Origin: Actinacidiphila paucisporea
GTDB taxonomy: Bacteria > Actinomycetota > Actinomycetes > Streptomycetales > Streptomycetaceae
Assembly (NCBI RefSeq): GCF_900142575.1
Contig: NZ_FRBI01000002.1
Span: forward strand, 310,001-374,000
Direction of reading: 5' to 3'
Length of the DNA stretch: 64,000 nucleotides
Shown here: positions 8,389 to 17,398 of the stretch, piece by piece
Numbering within the stretch: the stretch's first letter is position 1
Layout of the letters: each line of letters opens with the position of its first letter
Notes under the pieces: model-generated
The model's database searches: none
What the model saw: the letters and a program-made list of their open reading frames with translations, nothing else
Told to the model about the DNA's origin: nothing
Program-made: the position numbers and the translations under genes

Positions 8389-9888
8389 ATGGCCAAGAAA
8401 GTGCGGGAGACCGAGCGGAAGTACGGCGCCGGGCACGGCGCCGGTACCGTACGGGCGGACTTCGCCGGGCTGGCCCCCGCGGAGAGGGCGCTGGACGCCG
8501 TCACGCTGGAGGCGGTCTACTACGACACCGCCGGCCTGGCGCTCGCCACGCACAAGGTGACGCTCCGACGGCGCACCGGCGGCGACGACGCCGGGTGGCA
8601 CCTCAAGCTGCCCGCCGCGCAGGCCGACACCCGCACCGAGGTGCAGGCCCAGCTGACCCCGGCCGCGGAGGGGCCGCCGCGCGAACTGCGCGAAGAAGTG
8701 GCCGCGCTGGTCCGGGGAAAGGAACTGCAGCCGGTCGTACGGCTCACGACGTCGCGGCGCCGGGTGCTGCTGCTGGACACCGGCGGCGCCACGCTGGCCG
8801 AGATCGCCTACGACCGGGTGGAGGCCGCGGTGCTGCCCGAGGGCCCGCACTCGCGGTGGTCCGAGGTCGAGGTGGAGCTGGGCACTGGGGACCCCGCGCT
8901 GCTCGACGCCGTCGAGGAACGGCTCACCGCGGCCGGCCTGCACCGTTCGGCCTCGGCGTCGAAGCTCGCGCGGGCACTCGGCGGGCTGCTGGTCGCCCCG
9001 CCGGCGCCGCCCCCCGCCGTCCCGGGCAGCGCGGGCCAGACCGCCGTCGGGTACCTGCACACCCAGCTCGCCGCGATCCTGGCCCTCGACCCGGCCGTCC
9101 GCAAGGACGAGGAGGACGCCGTCCACCGGATGCGGGTCGCCACCCGCAGGGCCCGCAGCGCCCTGAAGAGCTTCCGCAAGGAGCTGGACCGGGCCGCCAC
9201 CGACCCGCTGGGCGCCGAGCTGAAATGGCTGGCCGCGATCCTCGGCGCCGAGCGCGACCGGGAAGTGCTCGCCGAGAGGCTGGCCGCCCGGCTCGCCGAA
9301 CTGGACGACGCCCTGGCCACCGACGCCGTACGGGACCGGCTGCACGCGCTGGCGGCCGGCACGTCGACCGCGTCGCACACCGCCCTGCTGCGCACCCTCG
9401 ACAGCGCCCGCTACTTCACCCTGCTCGACACCCTCGAAGCGCTGATCGCCGCCCCGCCCTACCGCCGCGCCGCCCGCAAACCCGCCGACCAGGCCGCCGC
9501 CGCGACCGTACGGCGGGACCTGGCACGGCTGCGCCGCAGGATCGAGGCGGCGCTCCCACTCCAGCCGGGGGACGACAAGGACGTCGCGCTGCACGAGGCG
9601 CGCAAGGCCGCCAAGCGCGCCCGCTACTCCGGCGAGGCCGTGCAGCCGGTGCTCGGGGCGGCCGCGAAGGCGCACACCGGCCGGATGAAGTCCTTGCAGC
9701 AACTCCTCGGCGAGCACCAGGACAGCGTGCTGTGCCGGGCCGCCCTGACCACCGCCGCGGCCGAAGCACGGGCCGCCGGCGAGGACCCGGCGCCGTACGA
9801 CGCGCTGCTGGCCGCCGAGCGGGCGCGGGCCGCCGACGTCGAGGCGGAGCTGCCCCCGGCGTGGGCGCGAGCGGATCAGGAGGTCTGA
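8389..9888 (+). CDS. CYTH and CHAD domain-containing protein
   Basis: A 499-residue two-domain protein. The N-terminal CYTH (triphosphate tunnel metalloenzyme) domain covers about residues 5-200 and begins with the diagnostic ExExK motif (E7, E9, K11). The C-terminal CHAD domain covers about 215-490, a helical bundle with conserved His/Arg/Lys clusters, for example HRMRVATRRAR near residue 246 and HEARKAAKRARYSGE further on. CYTH domains bind or cleave triphosphate compounds and inorganic polyphosphate; CHAD domains bind polyphosphate. A polyphosphate or triphosphatase role is therefore inferred, not shown. The gene stands between rodA and the radical SAM gene with about 75-base gaps. Confidence 0.9.
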   Translation: MAKKVRETERKYGAGHGAGTVRADFAGLAPAERALDAVTLEAVYYDTAGLALATHKVTLRRRTGGDDAGWHLKLPAAQADTRTEVQAQLTPAAEGPPRELREEVAALVRGKELQPVVRLTTSRRRVLLLDTGGATLAEIAYDRVEAAVLPEGPHSRWSEVEVELGTGDPALLDAVEERLTAAGLHRSASASKLARALGGLLVAPPAPPPAVPGSAGQTAVGYLHTQLAAILALDPAVRKDEEDAVHRMRVATRRARSALKSFRKELDRAATDPLGAELKWLAAILGAERDREVLAERLAARLAELDDALATDAVRDRLHALAAGTSTASHTALLRTLDSARYFTLLDTLEALIAAPPYRRAARKPADQAAAATVRRDLARLRRRIEAALPLQPGDDKDVALHEARKAAKRARYSGEAVQPVLGAAAKAHTGRMKSLQQLLGEHQDSVLCRAALTTAAAEARAAGEDPAPYDALLAAERARAADVEAELPPAWARADQEV

Positions 9889-9955
9889 GCGTCCGGGTAC
9901 CCTTGAGGGTCACCCACCCCTGGGCCACCGGCCCGGGGGCGCTCCCCGTCAGCTG

Positions 9956-11923
<1,968 letters not shown>

Positions 11924-11967
11924 GCGAGGACTTGGGCCTCGCCGGCTTGCTCACCGAGTGACTGAGG

Positions 11968-11998
11968 CCGGGGCGGGGGGATCCTCTCCCGCCCCCGG
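11968..11998 (+). terminator. Imperfect hairpin between convergent genes
   Basis: A CCGGGGC...GCCCCCGG stem with a bulge and an ATCCTC loop lies 45 bases after the radical SAM stop and before the end of the AraC gene on the other strand. It is a plausible bidirectional terminator without a T-tract. Confidence 0.4.
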
Positions 11999-12072
11999 GT
12001 TCAGCACCGGGACCGGCGCGCCCGGCGGAGTTCAGCGGCTCCTGGACCACAGGCCGCCGGAGCCGGTGCGGC

Positions 12073-12924
12073 TCACTCTTCGGCCGGGCTGTCCATCGCC
12101 GCGTCCTCCGTGGTCTGACGCGGGGGCGGGCGGTGGTAGCGGCCCGGGGTGGTGCCGAAGGCCTGGCGGAAGGCCTCGATGAAAGCGCTGGTGTGGGCGT
12201 AGCCGCAGGCGGTGGCGGTCGTGGTGACCGTCGTGCCCGCGGCCAGCAGGATCAGGGAGTGGTGAAGCCGCAGCTGGGTGCGCCACTGCGGGAAGCTCAT
12301 GCCCAGCTCGCGGCGGAAGAGCCGGCTGAGGGTGCGCTCGGCGGCGCCGACGGCCGCGCCCAGGTCGGACAGCGAGCGCGGGTCGGCCGGGTCGGCGTGC
12401 AGCAGGGCCGCCACGGCGCGGAGCCGGTCGTCGGCCGGGGCGGGGAGCAGCAGGGGCATGGCGTCGACGCGGCGCAGTTCGTCGAGGGCGACCTGCTCCA
12501 GGGTGCGGCGCTGGCGGGCGGTGCGGGCCGGGGCAGGCTCCTCGTCGGTGAGGCTGATGATCACCTCGCGCAGCAGCGGGCTGACCGCCAGGACCGTGGG
12601 GCGGTCGGTGAAGGGCGGGCCGGGCCCCGGGGGGAAGGCCAGGGTGCGCATCCGGGTCGGGCCGGAGGCCTGGTGCGCGTGCGCGACGCCGGCCGGGACC
12701 CAGACCCCGCGCAGCGGCGGCACGACCCAGGTGCCGGCGGTGGTGAAGATCTGCAGCACGCCCTGGCTGGGGTGGATGAGCTGGTGCTCGTCGTGGAGGT
12801 GCCAGCCGATGCTCTCGCGGTGGGTCAGGGCCAGGTTGGTGGGCCCGTGCAGCGGAAGCCGGGGAACCGCTTCGCCGGGGACCGGTGGCGGGGGCGGCTG
12901 CTGAGGTTGGCGGGTTGGCGACAC
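12073..12924 (-). CDS. AraC-family transcriptional regulator with cupin sensor domain
   Basis: About 283 residues on the minus strand. The N-terminal half has a cupin/AraC-binding pattern (histidine-rich GWHLHDEHQL, a central VPPLRGVWVPAGVAHAHQ segment). The C-terminal half carries two helix-turn-helix motifs, ending in CGYAHTSAFIEAFRQAFGTTPG, the AraC signature. The GTG at 12924 is the most upstream plausible start but has no clear ribosome-binding site, so the exact start is uncertain. The MFS gene starts only 54 bases away on the opposite strand, so this regulator probably controls that exporter and itself. The ligand is unknown. Confidence 0.88.
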   Translation of the reverse strand: MSPTRQPQQPPPPPVPGEAVPRLPLHGPTNLALTHRESIGWHLHDEHQLIHPSQGVLQIFTTAGTWVVPPLRGVWVPAGVAHAHQASGPTRMRTLAFPPGPGPPFTDRPTVLAVSPLLREVIISLTDEEPAPARTARQRRTLEQVALDELRRVDAMPLLLPAPADDRLRAVAALLHADPADPRSLSDLGAAVGAAERTLSRLFRRELGMSFPQWRTQLRLHHSLILLAAGTTVTTTATACGYAHTSAFIEAFRQAFGTTPGRYHRPPPRQTTEDAAMDSPAEE

Positions 12925-12978
12925 AAGGAGGCAGACTACCGATGGCCGCGCCCTGCCGCCCGCCGCCAGGCTGGCAGC

Positions 12979-14160
12979 ATGACCCAGCTCACCGACCCCG
13001 CGCGGGCCACGGACGCACCCGCACCCGGCATCTGGCGGCGCATGCGCCTGTGGGGCGTCGCGCACGCCGTCGACGACCTCTACCAGGGCCTGGTGCCGGC
13101 CACCGTGCCGTACTTCGTCCTCGACCGGCACTACAGCTACGTCGCCGCCTCCGGCCTCACCCTGGCCGCCACGCTCGGCAGTTCGGTCCCGCAGCCCTTC
13201 ATCGGCGTGGCCGTGGACCGGCTGCGGCTGCGCTGGCTGGCTGCCGCGGGCGTGGCACTGGCCGGACTCGGCCTGGGGCTGTCCGGGCTCGTGCCGTCGT
13301 ACGCGGCGGTGTGGTGCCTGATCCTGCTGTCGGGTGTCGGCGTCGCGATGTTCCACCCGGCCGCGGGCAAGGCCGCGCGGGAGTCGGCGGGTGACAGCGC
13401 GGCGGCGATGAGCGTCTTCGCGGCCGGCGGCAGCGTCGGGTTCTTCCTGGCGCCGGCCCTGGCGACGCCTGCGCTGATCGCGTGGGGGGTGGGCTCGACC
13501 GCGTTGTTCATCCCGCCCGCCGTGCTCACCGCGTACGCGCTGACGCGGCACCAGCGCCGCCGGCAGGCCACGGCGCCCAAGGCGGCGGTGGACGCGGGAA
13601 CGGACCGGTGGCGGCCGTTCGCGCTGCTGACCGGCGTCGAAGTGGTGCGGTCCGTGGCCTTCTTCGGCGTGAACACCTTCATCGAGCTGTACTGGATCCG
13701 CCACCTGCACGCCTCCCGCGCCCTGGCGGGCGCCGCGCTGACCCTCTTCCTTGCCGGCGGCGTCGCCGGCACCCTGCTGGGCGGTCGGCTCGCCGACCGG
13801 CTGGGCATGGTGCGGACCGTGCGGATCGGCGGCGCGCTGGTGCTGCCGACGCTGGCGGGCCTGCTGCTGACACCCGGCAGCGTCGTGCCGCTGCTCTTCG
13901 CGGTGCTGACCGGCCTCTCGCTGAACCTGCCGTTCGCGGTGCTGGTCAAACTGGGCCAGGACTACCTGCCCACCCGCCCCGGCACGGCCGCGGGCGTCAC
14001 CCTCGGACTGGCCGTCAGCGTCGGCGGCCTGATCGCCCCGCTGCTGGGCCTGGTGGCCGACGCGCACGGGCCCCGCGGCGCCCTCGCGGTGCTCTGCGTC
14101 GTCCCGCCGATCGCGCTGGGACTCGCGCTGATGCTGCCGGAGCCGGAAGGACGCGCGTGA
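12979..14160 (+). CDS. MFS exporter, fosmidomycin-resistance (Fsr)-like
   Basis: A 393-residue, about 12-helix major facilitator protein. The N-terminal HAVDDLYQGLVPATVPYF segment and the FHPAAGKAARES loop resemble the Fsr group of drug exporters. The ATG at 12979 fits the reading frame. An excellent AAGGAGG at 12925-12931 lies 47 bases upstream and serves a different frame (ATG 12942), which is not used by this protein; this is discussed under the rejected items. The gene is divergent from the AraC regulator, typical of a ligand-induced efflux pair. Its substrate cannot be told from the sequence. Confidence 0.88.
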   Translation: MTQLTDPARATDAPAPGIWRRMRLWGVAHAVDDLYQGLVPATVPYFVLDRHYSYVAASGLTLAATLGSSVPQPFIGVAVDRLRLRWLAAAGVALAGLGLGLSGLVPSYAAVWCLILLSGVGVAMFHPAAGKAARESAGDSAAAMSVFAAGGSVGFFLAPALATPALIAWGVGSTALFIPPAVLTAYALTRHQRRRQATAPKAAVDAGTDRWRPFALLTGVEVVRSVAFFGVNTFIELYWIRHLHASRALAGAALTLFLAGGVAGTLLGGRLADRLGMVRTVRIGGALVLPTLAGLLLTPGSVVPLLFAVLTGLSLNLPFAVLVKLGQDYLPTRPGTAAGVTLGLAVSVGGLIAPLLGLVADAHGPRGALAVLCVVPPIALGLALMLPEPEGRA

Positions 14161-14203
14161 CGCCCCGGCCCCGGGAGGCGGACGGCGAAGCCGGTGGCCG
14201 GCG

Positions 14204-14698
14204 CTACGCGACGAAGGGGTCCGCGATCCCGGGTGTCGCGGGGAGCAACTGCTCGGCGGCACGCAGGCCGTGCCAGGCCTCGGCCGCTCCGAAGAGTCCG
14301 GAGAAGCGGATCACGGCCCGCACGTCGTCGGGGGTCGCGCCGATCGCCAGCGCCCGTGACACGTGGACGGCGAAGGCCCCGTCGAGTTCGCCGTGCAGCA
14401 CGTCGGCGGTCAGCGAGCCGAAGACCCGCTCCCGTACGGTCAGCCGCGGTGTGCCGGCGTACAGATGGCGCTGCAGTTCGGCGTAGTCGCCCTGGAAGAT
14501 GAGCAGTTCGCGCAGGGCGTCGCCGGACACGCCGTGGGTGAGCCCCATCGTGCCGTGCGACTCGAACGGCATGCCCAGCGTCTGCCGGCAGATGTCGGCG
14601 ACGACGCACAGCGCGACCTTCTCGCGGTCGGTCAACTCGGGGAACCTGTCCCACCCCTGGTGGTACGTCAGGGTGTCCACCGGTGCCTCGACGGGCAT
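14204..14698 (-). CDS. Carboxymuconolactone decarboxylase/AhpD-fold family protein
   Basis: About 164 residues (ATG 14698). A GTG 30 bases further upstream would add a segment repeating the EAPVD motif. The helical pattern HVSRALAIGATPDDVRAVI is typical of the CMD family, which includes gamma-carboxymuconolactone decarboxylase and AhpD-like peroxidase partners. No CxxC pair is seen, so an AhpD-like redox role is unlikely. The real substrate is unknown. It is divergently transcribed from a TetR regulator 102 bases away across a set of palindromes and is probably controlled by it. Confidence 0.8.
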   Translation of the reverse strand: MPVEAPVDTLTYHQGWDRFPELTDREKVALCVVADICRQTLGMPFESHGTMGLTHGVSGDALRELLIFQGDYAELQRHLYAGTPRLTVRERVFGSLTADVLHGELDGAFAVHVSRALAIGATPDDVRAVIRFSGLFGAAEAWHGLRAAEQLLPATPGIADPFVA

Positions 14699-14751
14699 GT
14701 CCCTGCTGGGATCCACGGGTGCCTCCACGGTGTTGCGCTGCCCGAACGGCC

Positions 14752-14774
14752 GTAGCGCTACAACTGTAGTCCTA
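14752..14774. promoter_or_regulatory. Overlapping palindromes, probable TetR operator
   Basis: The perfect palindrome GTAGCGCTAC (14752-14761) overlaps CTACAACTGTAG (14758-14769), which has inverted CTACA/TGTAG arms, and a further CCTAC follows. The site sits centrally between the CMD gene and the divergent TetR gene, the expected place for autoregulation and control of the neighbour. Confidence 0.6.
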
Positions 14775-14800
14775 CGGGTTCTGCCCTTACCATCGCCTTC

Positions 14801-15427
14801 ATGGATGCGACCACTCCAGCCCGGAGCGGAGTCAGGTGCGGCAACAACCCGCGCGGCAAGGGCGAGAGGCTGCGGGCCGACATCATCACCACGGCGGCCC
14901 GGATGCTGGACGTGCTCGCGGACGACCAGGCGCTGTCGCTGCGGGCGGTGGCCCGCGAGGTCGGCATCGCCGCCACATCCGTCTACCTGCACTTCGCCGA
15001 CCGCGACGCTCTCGTCCTCGCCACCCTCGAACGCTTCGCCGCCGACATCGGACGCGCGATGGAGGCCGCGGAGGCGGCGGCGGCCGACCCCGCGGAGGCG
15101 CTCCGCGCGAGGACGCTGCTGCTGGGGACGCGGGCGCAGGAGCACGCCGGGCTGTACAAGGTGCTCTACGAGAGCACTCTCAACCAGCGGGTCGAACTGC
15201 GCTTCAAGCGGGGCTTCCTGGAGAGCTGTGTGACCGCGGTCCAGCGCTGTGTCGACGCCGGCCTGGCTCCGCGGCGGGACGCGAGGGCCACGGCCCTCGA
15301 CCTCATGGCGGCGGTGCATGGCAGCGTGTCGCTTCGGATCAATCGTTGCGATACGCCGTGGCCGCCTTTCCCGGAACAGCTCGACCGGTTCCTCATCGGT
15401 CTCGTGGGGCTTCCCGCCCGGGGCTGA
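14801..15427 (+). CDS. TetR/AcrR-family transcriptional regulator
   Basis: A 208-residue one-component repressor. The N-terminal DNA-binding domain shows RLRADIITTAARMLD, SLRAVAREVGIAATSVYLHF and a following basic/acidic turn, the standard TetR helix-turn-helix at about residues 25-75. The C-terminal ligand-binding helices are diverse, so the ligand cannot be named. The ATG is at 14801. The promoter region contains overlapping palindromes, and the CMD gene is divergent. Lengths and layout match locally acting TetR repressors. Confidence 0.92.
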   Translation: MDATTPARSGVRCGNNPRGKGERLRADIITTAARMLDVLADDQALSLRAVAREVGIAATSVYLHFADRDALVLATLERFAADIGRAMEAAEAAAADPAEALRARTLLLGTRAQEHAGLYKVLYESTLNQRVELRFKRGFLESCVTAVQRCVDAGLAPRRDARATALDLMAAVHGSVSLRINRCDTPWPPFPEQLDRFLIGLVGLPARG

Positions 15428-15510
15428 CGGCCCCTTGCGGCGGGCGGTCGCCTTCCCGCCCGTGAGGGTTCCCGCTGCTCGGGGGCGTGGCGGTCGGTTA
15501 GGTTCTGGCC

Positions 15511-16287
15511 ATGACATATCAGGGGGAGGTCCGGCGCCCGGCGCCGGAGGGTGGGGACGGCTGCCTGGCCGCCGCGATACGGCTGCCCGTACGCGTCGTC
15601 GCGTTCGTCGTCGTACTGCCGATACGGCTGCTGTGGGACCTGCTGGCCGCCACCTGCGGGTGGCTGTGGCGTCACGTCCTGCGCCCGCCGCTGGCGTTCG
15701 TGTGGCGGTACCTGGTGGTGTGGCCGCTGGCCGCGCTCCACCGGTACGTCCTCGTACCCGTCGGCGCCGCGATCGGCTTCCTGTGGCGCTGGCTGGTGGT
15801 GTGGCCGCTCGTCGCGCTGTGGCGGTACGTGCTCGCCCCGGTCGGCCGGGTGCTGTTCCTGCCGGTGGCCCGCGCGATCGCCGCCGCCGTGGCGTTCCTG
15901 GTGCGCTACCTGCTGGTCGTCCCGGTGGGCTTCGTGTGGCGGCGGCTCGTCGTGCCGGTGGCCCGGGAGATCGGCGCGGCGCTGGCCGTCGCGTGGCGCG
16001 GGACGGCGTACGTGTCGCGGGCGGTCGGGCGGGCGCTGGCCTGGCTCGGGCGGGTGCTGATCGCCGTGCCGGTGGCGTGGGTGTGGGGCTGGACCCTCGG
16101 CCCCGCGCTGCGGTGGTTCGCGCACGCGGTCCTGCGGCCGGTCGCGGAAGCCGTCGCCGAGGTGCGGCGCACCGTACGCCGGGCACTGCTCGGAGCGCCG
16201 CCGACCCGCAGCGCGCCGGCGCCCGCTCCCGTGCGGCCGCGGCCCGACCCCCGGACGGACTTCGCGCGCCGCGACGACGACCGCTGA
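15511..16287 (+). CDS. Trp/Arg/Tyr-rich repetitive membrane-associated protein of unknown function
   Basis: A 258-residue protein not assigned to a family. Residues 20-200 consist of about seven imperfect repeats of 11-14 residues with the pattern W-R-x-L-V-V-x-P-[LV], for example VWRYLVVWPLAAL, LWRWLVVWPLVAL, VRYLLVVPVGFV, WRRLVVPVAREIG. Each has a hydrophobic face broken by an arginine and often Trp/Tyr. The last 50 residues are Arg/Pro/Asp-rich and likely disordered. Clean transmembrane helices are hard to draw because of the regular arginines, so amphipathic, membrane-surface helices are inferred. It sits directly upstream of the TIGR03936 gene. Confidence 0.75.
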   Translation: MTYQGEVRRPAPEGGDGCLAAAIRLPVRVVAFVVVLPIRLLWDLLAATCGWLWRHVLRPPLAFVWRYLVVWPLAALHRYVLVPVGAAIGFLWRWLVVWPLVALWRYVLAPVGRVLFLPVARAIAAAVAFLVRYLLVVPVGFVWRRLVVPVAREIGAALAVAWRGTAYVSRAVGRALAWLGRVLIAVPVAWVWGWTLGPALRWFAHAVLRPVAEAVAEVRRTVRRALLGAPPTRSAPAPAPVRPRPDPRTDFARRDDDR

Positions 16288-16369
16288 GGGCGGCGGCGGG
16301 GCCGTGCGGCGCGGCGTAACCTTGGACGGGACGACGTACCCCCGATTCGCACGTAGGGACTGAACGACA

Positions 16370-17179
16370 CTGGGCAAGCGACAGCCCGAAGGCCCGCCGC
16401 CCGCACCCGCGGTGCAGCGCATCCGACTGCGCTACACCAAGCGTGGCCGCCTCCGGTTCACCAGCCACCGCGATTTCCAGCGCGCCTTCGAGCGGGCCCT
16501 GCGCCGCGCCGAGGTGCCGATGGCGTATTCGGCGGGGTTCACCCCACACCCCAAGGTGTCGTACGCCAACGCCGCGCCCACGGGTGTCGGCAGCGAAGCG
16601 GAGTATCTGGAGATCGGCCTGGCGCGGTTCCGCGACCCGGAGCTGCTGCGGGCGCTGCTTGACGAGTCGCTGCCGGCCGGTCTGGACGTCGTCGAGGCGG
16701 TCGAGGCCCGCACGTCGGGCCTGGCGGAACGCCTCGAAGCGTCGGTCTGGCAGCTCAGGCTCGACGGGGTCGAGCCCGAGGTCGCCCGGCGGGCGGTCGC
16801 GGCCTTCCTGGCCGCGGACGCCGTGGAAGTACAGCGCAGCACCAAGAACGGCATCCGCACCTTCGACTGCCGGGCCGCGGTCACGCGGTTCGAGGTCGTC
16901 GAGGGCGACGGAGACCCGGACGACACGACACACCAGGGTGCCGATAGGCCGCAGGCCCAGGCCTGTGCGATACTGCGCCTGGTTGTGCGACACCTGACAC
17001 CTGCCGTGCGACCCGACGACGTACTGTCCGGCCTCCATGCGACGGCCGACCTCGCGCCGCCGGTCCCCGCTGCGGTGACCAGGCTGGCGCAGGGGCCGCT
17101 CGACGAGGACACCGGGACGGTCACCGACCCGCTCGCGCCCGATCGCGACGCCGTGACGGTGTCCGCCGGTTCCGCTTAG
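16370..17179 (+). CDS. TIGR03936 (DUF2344) radical SAM-associated protein
   Basis: The partner of the TIGR03960 radical SAM enzyme. Conserved N-terminal features are RIRLRYTKRGRLRFTSHRDF and an AGFTPHPKVSYANA segment. GTG 16412 gives 255 residues, but an in-frame CTG at 16370 has AGGGA nine bases upstream and would give a 269-residue protein with an extra Pro-rich leader; the CTG start is preferred but unproven. The function is unknown. In other genomes it is adjacent or fused to the radical SAM gene, whereas here about 4.4 kb lies between them. RNase E follows. Confidence 0.85.
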   Translation: MGKRQPEGPPPAPAVQRIRLRYTKRGRLRFTSHRDFQRAFERALRRAEVPMAYSAGFTPHPKVSYANAAPTGVGSEAEYLEIGLARFRDPELLRALLDESLPAGLDVVEAVEARTSGLAERLEASVWQLRLDGVEPEVARRAVAAFLAADAVEVQRSTKNGIRTFDCRAAVTRFEVVEGDGDPDDTTHQGADRPQAQACAILRLVVRHLTPAVRPDDVLSGLHATADLAPPVPAAVTRLAQGPLDEDTGTVTDPLAPDRDAVTVSAGSA

Positions 17180-17398
17180 CCACGTCGTCACGCGTCGCCG
17201 ACGCACCAGGGAGCCACCCGGGTCCGGCGCCGCAGACCACATGAGACTTTCGCCGGCCACCAGAACGGGCGGCCGACGAGCGACACAGCAGCTCCCGTGC
17301 GGCGCCCGCGCCCCGGAGGGCGGCCCCCGCGATCCAAGCGGCCTGCCACCTCCGACCTGGACGCGGCGCCCGGGAGCATGACGGGAGCACTGCCCGAA

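Noticed and set aside
12942-13394. ATG 12942 behind a perfect AAGGAGG
   Set aside because: It opens a frame that is only low-complexity Arg/Pro/Ala and overlaps the clear MFS frame starting at 12979. The good ribosome-binding site may be coincidental or drive a short leader peptide.
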